From positions 57,326-121,325 of the forward strand of contig BOKF01000026.1 in assembly GCA_016860845.1 (NCBI GenBank): a stretch of DNA of 64,000 bases. The letters run 5' to 3'. Numbering within the stretch: position 1 is the first letter of the stretch; each line of letters begins with the position of its first letter. Below the pieces are notes generated by a model. The model had not been told where the DNA came from. It made no database searches and saw only the letters and a list, made by a program, of their open reading frames with translations. This stretch comes from Chloroflexota bacterium. Its GTDB lineage: Bacteria; Chloroflexota; Anaerolineae; 4572-78; J111. Position numbers and translations under genes: made by a program. Shown one piece after another: positions 57,342 through 64,000 of the stretch.

Positions 57342-58441
57342 TGGATCGCAGAATTTGGCGGCAGTTTGACCTGGTACTGGTCGGGATGGCCGGACTGTTA
57401 ACTTTATATGGCGTGATTATGATTTACAGCGCCAACCAGAACCAGGAAGATCTACGGGATCTGTGGCAGACCCAGTTGACGCGGGCCGGCATCGGTCTGG
57501 TGGTGATGGTATTGGTGGCAGCGATTGACTATCGTTACTACGCTTCCCTCTACAAATTTCTTTACGTGGTTATGCTGATCTTCCTGGGGACGCTTTTCAT
57601 CGCGGCGGAGTTAACCGCCGGTACGCTGCGCTGGTTGGATTTTCACCTCTTCCCGGTCCAACCGAGCGAGATTGCCAAAATTGTCGTCATCATTGTTACC
57701 GCCAAAATTCTGGCCGACCGGGATGGTCAGATGGATAAGCTGCGGAATCTGTTATTTTCGCTGGTGCTGGTCGTGCCGCCGATCCTTTTAATTTACCTGC
57801 AGCCCGACCTCGGAACCACCATTATTGTGACTGTGGTTTGGTTAATTATGGCCCTCATGGCCGGAGTGCATTGGTTTCATGTAGGGCTGTTGGGCCTGTT
57901 AGCTGTTATTGCCAGCCCGATTGTCTGGCTGACCATGGCCGATTATCAGCGTGACCGGGTAATGCTCTTTCTTGACCCGCAGAGTGACCCGGATGGCTAT
58001 TACAACATCCAGCAAGCCCTGATTAGTATTGGCTCCGGCGGATTTCTGGGCAAAGGATTTAGCATTGGCACTCAAAATCAGCTCCACTTCCTGCGGGTTC
58101 GCCATACCGATTTCATCTTCTCAGTCATTGGGGAAGAGTTGGGCCTGCTGGGGTCGCTGCTGCTGTTTCTGCTGATTCTGGCGCTCATCTGGCGGGTGAT
58201 GCGGGCCGCCGATTTAACCGGCGACCCGTTTGGCCGGCTCATCTGCATCGGCGTGGCCTCGGTGATCTTTTTTCAGTCGTTTGTCAATCTCGGCGTAAAC
58301 CTGGGCCTGCTGCCGGTGACCGGCACACCACTGCCGTTTGTCAGTTATGGGGGTAGCTCGCTGATCGCTTTTTTAATCTCACTGGGCCTGGTACAGAGCG
58401 TCTTGATGCGCCGTAAGGCCCTGGATTTTGAGGAAGTCTAA
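57341..58441 (+). CDS. rodA: RodA, elongasome peptidoglycan glycosyltransferase
   Basis: 366 residues, about ten helices, SEDS family. 'YRYYASLYKFLYVVMLIFLG', 'FPVQPSEIAKIVVIIVTAKI', 'YLQPDLGTTIIVTVVWLIM' and 'GVNLGLLPVTGTPLPFVSYGGSSLIAFLISLG' (in pieces) contain the conserved loop residues including the catalytic Asp in 'QPDLG'. Acts with PBP2 to polymerise lipid II. Its location after minE completes the cluster. Confidence 0.95.
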   Translation: MDRRIWRQFDLVLVGMAGLLTLYGVIMIYSANQNQEDLRDLWQTQLTRAGIGLVVMVLVAAIDYRYYASLYKFLYVVMLIFLGTLFIAAELTAGTLRWLDFHLFPVQPSEIAKIVVIIVTAKILADRDGQMDKLRNLLFSLVLVVPPILLIYLQPDLGTTIIVTVVWLIMALMAGVHWFHVGLLGLLAVIASPIVWLTMADYQRDRVMLFLDPQSDPDGYYNIQQALISIGSGGFLGKGFSIGTQNQLHFLRVRHTDFIFSVIGEELGLLGSLLLFLLILALIWRVMRAADLTGDPFGRLICIGVASVIFFQSFVNLGVNLGLLPVTGTPLPFVSYGGSSLIAFLISLGLVQSVLMRRKALDFEEV

Positions 58442-58461
58442 TTAATACATTCTGGATCAGT

Positions 58462-58929
58462 TTGTCCGCTCTTGTGCAGCGGCGTTGGGGCAGTTGGGGT
58501 ATTTTTATTCTGGGGCTTTGGGCGCTGGTCTTGGTTTTGGTTGCCCTTTCCCGGCTGATACTTTTATCGGCCATTGTCGCGACTGAGAGCGACCTGAACT
58601 TGAGCCAAGGTCAGGTTTGGACCGTTTTTGTACTCAACGGACTTTTTGGCCTCGCCTTTGCGGCCAGCGCCTACGGCTTGTGGACACTGCGTCACTGGGG
58701 CCGCCTCCTCTTTATAGGCAGCATTATTGTTTGGGCTATTTTTTATATCGTAGCTTTGTTCAGCTCGGGCGAGGTGTCAGCTAGTTCTGATTACGGTCCC
58801 GGCAGCATAGTTTTTAATCTTGTTCCTTATCTGGTGGGCTTGATTGTATCAGTCTGGTACTTAAATATGCCGCATATTAGAGCATTGTTTGACGCTAAAG
58901 AGGCGGAGAACGAGCAAAACAGCGAATAA
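58462..58929 (+). CDS. Small membrane protein, unknown function
   Basis: 155 residues from a TTG; the start is uncertain, as the frame is open from just after rodA. Four predicted helices ('GIFILGLWALVLVLVALSRL', 'VFVLNGLFGLAFAASAYGLW', 'LLFIGSIIVWAIFYIVALF', 'IVFNLVPYLVGLIVSVWYL'), and an acidic cytoplasmic tail 'DAKEAENEQNSE'. Not recognised. Sits 20 bp after rodA and 23 bp before gltX, so probably transcribed with both. Confidence 0.6.
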   Translation: MSALVQRRWGSWGIFILGLWALVLVLVALSRLILLSAIVATESDLNLSQGQVWTVFVLNGLFGLAFAASAYGLWTLRHWGRLLFIGSIIVWAIFYIVALFSSGEVSASSDYGPGSIVFNLVPYLVGLIVSVWYLNMPHIRALFDAKEAENEQNSE

Positions 58930-58952
58930 ACAACTTTGCGAAGGATAAATGA

Positions 58953-60437
58953 ATGACACGCTTATTGCGACCGGTGCGGGTTCGCTATGCCCCCAGCCCC
59001 ACCGGTTTTTTGCATGTAGGGGGCGCGCGCACAGCTTTATATGATTATCTCTTAGCCCAAAAAACGGGCGGCGCCTTTATCCTCAGAATCGAGGATACCG
59101 ACCAGAAGCGGTATAACCCGGAGGCTATCTCCGATTTGCTGGCCGGCCTGCGTTATCTGGGCCTACACTGGGACGAAGGCCCGGAAGTGGGCGGCGACTA
59201 TGGTCCCTACTACCAAACCAAACGCCTGGATCTTTACCAAAAATACATTAAGATCCTGCTCGAGCAGGGCCACGCCTATCGCTGTTTTTGCACGCCGGAG
59301 CGTTTAGCCCAGGTCAACGAGGAGCGCCAAAAGGCCAAGCTGCTGCCCGGCTATGATCGCTTCTGTCGCAATCTCGAACCATCCGAGTCGGACCGCCGGG
59401 CCGCAGCCGCCGAGTCTTTTGTGGTCCGGCTCAAAGTGCCTCTGACCGGCAACATTACCCTCCACGATGCCATTAGAGGCGACATCACGATTGACAACGA
59501 AACGATTCAAGATACAGTTCTAATCAAGTCGGATGGCATCCCCACTTACCATTTTGCCGTCGTGGTGGACGACCACTTGATGGAGATCACCCACGTACTG
59601 CGCGGCGAAGAGTGGATCAGCAGTTTCCCCATTCATCTGCATCTTTACCACTTTTTTGGCTGGGAACCGCCGGTTTTTGCCCATTTACCCCTCATTCTCA
59701 ACCCGGCCGGCAAGGGCAAAATGAGCAAACGCGAGGAGCGCGCCCCGGATGGCAAGGTTTACCCGGTATTTGTCCATACCTTCAAAGAACGAGGTTATCT
59801 GCCCGAAGCCCTGGTCAATTACCTGGCCCTGGTCGGCTGGAGTTACGACGACAAAACCGAAATCATGAGCCGGGAAGAATTGATCGAGCGCTTCAGCCTG
59901 GAACGGGTCAACCCTTCTCCGGCTGCCTGGAATTATGACAAGCTCGATCACTTCAACGGGATTTACATCCGCAACCTGCCCATTGAAGACTTAACAGACC
60001 GCTTGTTGCCATTTCTGGCCGCCGCCGGCATCAATGCCGACCGGGAAATCCTGCTCAAAATCACCCCGCTGATCCAGGAGCGCCTGACCGTGTTGAGCGA
60101 CGTCCCGCCCTGGGTGGACTTCTTCTTTGTGGACAAGTTACCCTCCTACGACCTCAACCTGCTGGTCCCCAAGAAAATGACTCTGGCCGATATGCCTAAC
60201 ATTCTTCAGGCCGCTCGCCAAGTTTTGGCCAAAAGTGACTTTACCCACGAGGCACTGGATGCCAACTTGCGGGAAGCAGCCAGCTCACTGGGCCTCAAAC
60301 CGGGCGAGATGTTTCAGCCGATCCGCGTAGCCGTTTGCGGCAAGATGGTCGCCCCGCCCTTGTTCGAAACGCTGGAGATTTTAGGGAGGGAGAAGGTGTT
60401 GCAGCGGATTGATCGGGCGCTGGAGCGGCTCCAGTAA
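58953..60437 (+). CDS. gltX: Glutamate--tRNA ligase
   Basis: 494 residues. Class I synthetase: 'VRYAPSPTGFLHVGGARTAL' holds the HIGH-type motif (HVGG), 'ILRIEDTDQKRY' follows, and 'GKMSKREE' near residue 254 is the KMSKS loop. The C-terminal helical anticodon domain has 'LKPGEMFQPIRVAVCG' and ends 'RIDRALERLQ'. AAGGA lies upstream. The discriminating type (Glu only or Glu/Gln) cannot be decided by eye; a separate glnS is present. Confidence 0.95.
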   Translation: MTRLLRPVRVRYAPSPTGFLHVGGARTALYDYLLAQKTGGAFILRIEDTDQKRYNPEAISDLLAGLRYLGLHWDEGPEVGGDYGPYYQTKRLDLYQKYIKILLEQGHAYRCFCTPERLAQVNEERQKAKLLPGYDRFCRNLEPSESDRRAAAAESFVVRLKVPLTGNITLHDAIRGDITIDNETIQDTVLIKSDGIPTYHFAVVVDDHLMEITHVLRGEEWISSFPIHLHLYHFFGWEPPVFAHLPLILNPAGKGKMSKREERAPDGKVYPVFVHTFKERGYLPEALVNYLALVGWSYDDKTEIMSREELIERFSLERVNPSPAAWNYDKLDHFNGIYIRNLPIEDLTDRLLPFLAAAGINADREILLKITPLIQERLTVLSDVPPWVDFFFVDKLPSYDLNLLVPKKMTLADMPNILQAARQVLAKSDFTHEALDANLREAASSLGLKPGEMFQPIRVAVCGKMVAPPLFETLEILGREKVLQRIDRALERLQ

Positions 60438-60442
60438 CCAAA

Positions 60443-60495
60443 GGTGCATCGCACTTTTCAAGTGCGACGCACCTGGGAGGTGCGTTGCACTTTTT
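60443..60495. repeat. REP-like palindromes upstream of RAYT gene
   Basis: Arms GGTGCATCGCACTT and AAGTGCGACGCACC around TTC, then GGTGCGTTGCACTT, giving two overlapping hairpins. The same 13-14 bp core flanks the transposase gene on the other side. Confidence 0.85.
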
Positions 60496-60504
60496 AGAGG
60501 TACA

Positions 60505-61065
60505 ATGGGGAAGACAAATAGACCCAGAAGACCTGACTATTCACCCGACCACTACTACCACATCTACAATCGCGGCGCTAGCCGTACCTCTATTTTCCTC
60601 GAAGCAGATAACTATATTTTTGTCATCCGCAAGATGAAAAAGTATAGCCGCGAACTCGATCTCAATTTCATCGCCTATTGCCTAATGCCGAACCACTACC
60701 ACTTCCTGATTCGTCAAAACGGCGAGCAGGTAGCCGGTTTACTCCCCCAACGAGTTTTCAACAGCTACTCCAAAGCCTATAATAAACGTTTTGATCACAG
60801 CGGCACGCTGTTTGAAGGGCCTTATCAGGTTATCCATGTTGAAGAAGAAAGCCATTTATTGCACTTGTGCCGCTACATCCACGCTAATCCAGTCAAGGAT
60901 GGCCTGGTAGCGCAGCCTGAAGAATGGCCCTATTCCAACTATCCTGAATGGATGGAACTGCGTCCCGGCACATTAGTTGACCGTAACTTTGTTCGCAGCC
61001 ATTTTCCGACGCCAGAACTGTATAAGGCGTTTGTGTGGGCGTATCTCGATGATCTCCAACTTTAG
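60505..61065 (+). CDS. REP-associated tyrosine transposase (RAYT)
   Basis: 186 residues from the ATG at 60505; the open frame extends back to 60409 but that part is made of REP sequence. Y1 transposase fold: 'HYYHIYNRGASRTSIF', the HUH pair in 'MPNHYHFLIRQ', catalytic Tyr region 'FNSYSKAYNKRF', and 'GTLFEGPYQVIHV', 'HLCRYIHANPVKDGLV', 'WPYSNY'. These proteins bind and cut REP hairpins as single strands and are usually stable single-copy genes. Both sides carry matching palindromes, so the unit looks complete. Confidence 0.92.
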   Translation: MGKTNRPRRPDYSPDHYYHIYNRGASRTSIFLEADNYIFVIRKMKKYSRELDLNFIAYCLMPNHYHFLIRQNGEQVAGLLPQRVFNSYSKAYNKRFDHSGTLFEGPYQVIHVEEESHLLHLCRYIHANPVKDGLVAQPEEWPYSNYPEWMELRPGTLVDRNFVRSHFPTPELYKAFVWAYLDDLQL

Positions 61066-61138
61066 ATGCGACGCACTTTTCAAGTGCATCGCATCTTTTC
61101 TTCGTAAGTGTGACGCACGTGGCAGGTGCGTCACACTT
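61065..61138. repeat. REP-like palindromes downstream of RAYT gene
   Basis: GATGCGACGCACTT-TTC-AAGTGCATCGCATC (61065-61095) and AAGTGTGACGCAC-N7-GTGCGTCACACTT (61106-61138). The second is a perfect 13-bp stem. Core matches the upstream copies with compensating base changes. Confidence 0.85.
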
Positions 61139-61167
61139 TGTAAGTAGTGGCATAGATAACAACACTG

Positions 61168-61176
61168 TGCTACAAT
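61168..61176 (+). promoter_or_regulatory. Extended -10 promoter for glnS
   Basis: TGC-TACAAT, about 38 bp before the glnS ATG; a second TATAAT at 61185 is closer. Confidence 0.4.
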
Positions 61177-61213
61177 TTCTTCCCTATAATGATTTTGAGG
61201 AGAAGCAGGCATA

Positions 61214-62929
61214 ATGCCTAATATTGAACTAACTAACGAAGAAACTGGGGTCTCCACCGGCTCCAACTTCATCCGTGACATGGTTAATGAAGACATGCGC
61301 ACCGGCAAATTCGATGGCCGGGTGCATACCCGCTTTCCCCCGGAGCCGAACGGCTATCTGCACATTGGCCACGCCAAATCCATCTGCCTTAACTTTGGCC
61401 TGGCCGAAAGCTACGGCGGCAAAGGCAACCTGCGCTTCGACGATACGAACCCCATCAAAGAAGAACAAGAGTACATCGACTCGATCATCGAGGACGTACA
61501 TTGGCTCGGCTTTGATTGGGAAGACCGGCTGTTTTATGCCTCCGACTACTTTGATCAACTCTACGAGTGGGCGATTGAACTAGTCAAAAAAGGCAAAGCC
61601 TACGTAGACAGTCTCAGCGCCGATGAAATCCGGGCCTACCGGGGCACTTTGACCCAGCCCGGCAAAGACAGCCCATACCGCAACCGTTCCGTTGAGGAGA
61701 ATCTGGACCTGTTTCAGCGCATGCGGGCCGGCGAATTCCCCGATGGAACGCACGTCCTGCGGGCCAAAATTGACATGGCCTCCCCCAACCTGAACATGCG
61801 TGACCCGGTCATGTACCGTATCCTGCATGCCAGCCACCACCGTACCGGCGACAAGTGGAACATTTACCCCATGTACGATTGGGCGCACGGCCAATCAGAC
61901 TCTATTGAGGGTATCACCCATTCAATCTGTACCCTGGAATTTGAAGACCATCGCCCTCTCTATAACTGGTTTCTGGACGAACTGGGCATCTATCACCCCC
62001 AGCAAATCGAGTTTGCCCGTCTCAACCTGACCTATACGGTAATGAGTAAGCGTAAACTCTTGCAACTGGTCCGGGATGGACATGTCCGGGGCTGGGATGA
62101 CCCACGTATGCCTACGCTGTCGGGCTTGCGCCGGCGCGGCTATACGCCGGCAGCCATTCGCAACTTCTGTGAAGAAATCGGCGTGGCCAAAGCCAACAGC
62201 ACCATTCAAATCGCCCGGCTGGAAAATTGTCTCCGTGACGACCTCAACAAACGCGCGCCGCGAGCTATGGCGGTGCTGCGCCCCCTGCGGGTGGTTATTG
62301 ACAACTACCCGGAGGGATTGGTGGAAGAGATGGACGCTGTCAATAACCCCGAAGACCCGAGTATGGGGACACGAAAAGTGCCTTTCTCCAAGGTGCTATA
62401 CATCGAACAGGATGACTTCCGCGAAGAGCCGCCGCCCAAGTACTATCGCCTGGCCCCGGGACGGGAGGTCCGGCTGCGCTATGGTTATTTCATTACCTGT
62501 GTCGGGGTCGTCAAAGATGAACAGACCGGCGAGGTCATCGAACTGCATTGCACCTATGATCCACAGACCAGGGGTGGGAACAATCCCCCGGATGGGCGCA
62601 AGGTCAAAGCCACGCTGCATTGGGTATCGGCGGCCCATGCGCTGCCAGCAGAAGTGCGCCTGTACGATCATCTTTTCCTCAAACCCTATCCTGAAGAGGT
62701 TGAGAATGGCGCTGATTTTACCGCCAACTTAAACCCGCAATCACTTGAAGTTCTGACCTCCTGCTTTGTCGAGCCAAATCTGGCTGGTGTCAAGCCGGGA
62801 GATTACTATCAATTTGAGCGTCAGGGCTATTTCGCTGTTGATCCCGACTCTATCGGTGGTGGGCTGGTTTTCAATCGAGCGGTGAAGTTAAAAGATAGTT
62901 GGGAAAAAATTGAAAAGGCGCAGCAATAG
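61214..62929 (+). CDS. glnS: Glutamine--tRNA ligase
   Basis: 571 residues. '[20 protein letters not shown]' (HIGH motif), '[17 protein letters not shown]', 'YTVMSKRKL' (KMSKS loop) and '[20 protein letters not shown]' place it in the GlnRS family. The C-terminal anticodon-binding barrel runs from about 340 ('[12 protein letters not shown]') to the end. Having GlnRS beside a separate GltX suggests direct charging of tRNA-Gln. GAGGAG lies before the ATG. Confidence 0.95.
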   Translation: MPNIELTNEETGVSTGSNFIRDMVNEDMRTGKFDGRVHTRFPPEPNGYLHIGHAKSICLNFGLAESYGGKGNLRFDDTNPIKEEQEYIDSIIEDVHWLGFDWEDRLFYASDYFDQLYEWAIELVKKGKAYVDSLSADEIRAYRGTLTQPGKDSPYRNRSVEENLDLFQRMRAGEFPDGTHVLRAKIDMASPNLNMRDPVMYRILHASHHRTGDKWNIYPMYDWAHGQSDSIEGITHSICTLEFEDHRPLYNWFLDELGIYHPQQIEFARLNLTYTVMSKRKLLQLVRDGHVRGWDDPRMPTLSGLRRRGYTPAAIRNFCEEIGVAKANSTIQIARLENCLRDDLNKRAPRAMAVLRPLRVVIDNYPEGLVEEMDAVNNPEDPSMGTRKVPFSKVLYIEQDDFREEPPPKYYRLAPGREVRLRYGYFITCVGVVKDEQTGEVIELHCTYDPQTRGGNNPPDGRKVKATLHWVSAAHALPAEVRLYDHLFLKPYPEEVENGADFTANLNPQSLEVLTSCFVEPNLAGVKPGDYYQFERQGYFAVDPDSIGGGLVFNRAVKLKDSWEKIEKAQQ

Positions 62930-63019
62930 CGGTCTAAGATTTGATTTTCAGCCGCTTTTCGGGTAGAGTTTTGACAAGTTGTTCTACCCCCTTATTGATA
63001 GCAACAGGAGGAGCTTTCC

Positions 63020-63832
63020 GTGATCGAAGTAGAAAAGAACAATATGATTGAAACTGAACTGTCCGAACCAACGAGTGAGGCCGCTTCGGCTGCCGCTATC
63101 CCGGCTGCAAGCGTCCCGATCAAAAGCAATACTGCCCCTAATTCGTGGTTATTATTACTGATTGGGCTGCTGGTCGGGGGTTTGGGGGGGTTCTATCTCT
63201 ATCCTCTCGTTATCCCCGAGCCTGAAACAAATGTGGCCCCTCTGGCAGCAGTGGAGGATTCCGGTGAGATTAACAAGCCCGATCCGCACCAAGCAGTAAT
63301 GCTGGCGGTTATCGCCGGGGCGCGCCATTTTCAGGGTGATGCCAATGCTCCCGTAACCCTCATCGAATTTGGCGATTTTAACTGTGGCTACTGCGGCAAG
63401 TGGGCGCATGAAACGTTGCCCCTGATCACTGAAAAATATATTAAAACAGGCAAAGTGCGGATGGCCTACGTTCATTACCCGATTTTAGGCGAAGACTCGA
63501 TGACTGCTGCTCAGGGGGCCGAATGTGCCGCGCAACAACAAAATAAATTCTGGGATTTTCATAACACGCTTTACGCTAACCAGGGGATTGGCTTTACGCC
63601 AGCCAATCTGACCAAGCTTGCCGGTGATATGGGTTTAGATACCAAGACTTTTGAACAATGCCTGGCTAATTTTAAGGACCAGCCTTCGCTTGATGAGGAT
63701 ATTCGCCTGGCTCAGGTAATGGGTGTGCGCGGTACGCCAGCCTTTCTGGTGAATGGCGTCCCCCTGGCCGGGGCATATCCCTACGAAGATTTTCAGCGGG
63801 TGATTGAAGGAACATTAGCCGGGAAGTTTTAA
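63020..63832 (+). CDS. Membrane-anchored DsbA-family thiol oxidoreductase
   Basis: 270 residues from a GTG with AGGAGG 8 nt upstream. An acidic/Ala-rich N-terminus, one transmembrane helix ('WLLLLIGLLVGGLGGFYLYP', about 44-63), then an extracytoplasmic thioredoxin-fold domain: 'VTLIEFGDFNCGYCGKWAHE' with the CGYC active site, helical insertion, and 'VMGVRGTPAFLVNG' with the cis-Pro loop. Resembles BdbD/DsbA-type enzymes that introduce disulfides outside the cell. No partner reductase or VKOR is visible before the window ends; the last 168 bases show no gene. Confidence 0.9.
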   Translation: MIEVEKNNMIETELSEPTSEAASAAAIPAASVPIKSNTAPNSWLLLLIGLLVGGLGGFYLYPLVIPEPETNVAPLAAVEDSGEINKPDPHQAVMLAVIAGARHFQGDANAPVTLIEFGDFNCGYCGKWAHETLPLITEKYIKTGKVRMAYVHYPILGEDSMTAAQGAECAAQQQNKFWDFHNTLYANQGIGFTPANLTKLAGDMGLDTKTFEQCLANFKDQPSLDEDIRLAQVMGVRGTPAFLVNGVPLAGAYPYEDFQRVIEGTLAGKF

Positions 63833-64000
63833 ATAAAAATCTTGATAATAATTCCCTTACTGTAAATATTGGCAGCACTGCATTAAATCGTGGTTAGTTA
63901 CACCATTGTTCAACCAGTTGCAAGGTTTGTTGAGAAGGCCGGCCGCGCCGTTTGGGCGGGGTCCAACGGGGTGGCGGAACCTTGAAATTGAAAAGTTCTT

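Noticed and set aside
60409..60504. Upstream extension of the RAYT gene
   Set aside because: This part is made of REP palindrome sequence and overlaps the end of gltX; the ATG at 60505 gives the usual family length.
63833..64000. Possible gene or RNA at the window end
   Set aside because: No open frame with a start signal and no recognisable RNA fold in these 168 bases.

Overview
The window is a bacterial chromosome segment of moderately high GC. Its gene content is most consistent with Chloroflexota, probably an Anaerolineae-like lineage. This is an inference from several things: cohesin/dockerin surface proteins, large GT39-type membrane glycosyltransferases with C-terminal beta modules, a PPi-type phosphofructokinase, a Mre-PBP2-MinCDE-RodA cluster, and abundant dispersed and heptameric repeats. 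No rRNA or tRNA gene was recognised.

Layout. 0.3-5.5 kb (minus strand): a cohesin protein and a cohesin/dockerin protein, a GT39-like membrane glycosyltransferase whose start codon seems lost, and a DUF559 nuclease-like gene. 5.5-10.5 kb (minus): an AT-richer accessory island holding a small unknown gene, a four-helix membrane protein, and a tight trio of GHKL ATPase, PD-(D/E)XK-like protein and beta-class DNA methyltransferase. It is followed at 10.61-10.79 kb by an array of 22-bp hairpin units with compensating stem changes. 10.8-26.9 kb (minus): a DsbA-like protein, a response regulator missing its N-terminus, an EamA transporter, a YfhO-like protein, a GNAT enzyme, a histidine phosphatase, an MFS transporter, PPi-type phosphofructokinase, two more GT39-like proteins and a pentapeptide-repeat protein. 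27.0-39.2 kb (plus): a GT2 glycosyltransferase, an SH3b lipoprotein, metG, folC, lon, tig, clpP and clpX. 39.4-40.8 kb: an orphan MNT antitoxin-like gene followed by remnants of HEPN and Uma2 genes, then an AT-rich orphan. 40.9-50.2 kb (minus): an ATL protein, a cation/proton antiporter, a lipoprotein and an atypical OmpR-type regulator in one tight operon, then tilS and a 1200-residue cyclase/ATPase/TPR protein. 50.4-58.9 kb (plus): mreB, mreC, mreD, mrdA, minC, minD, minE, rodA and a small membrane protein. 58.9-63.8 kb (plus): gltX, a RAYT transposase between its REP-like palindromes, glnS and a membrane-anchored thiol oxidoreductase.

How the genes fit together. lon, tig, clpP and clpX form a protein quality-control block. 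The mre/mrdA/min/rodA block couples wall elongation to division-site selection. The methyltransferase, nuclease-like and GHKL genes look like a restriction-type defence module.

The most unusual features are the 22-bp hairpin array, composite heptamer-repeat elements inserted in frame into four large membrane-protein genes, a 48-aspartate run inside trigger factor, the GHKL-containing restriction-like module, and several genes whose 5' ends are lost or lack a normal start codon (GT39, response regulator, mreD).
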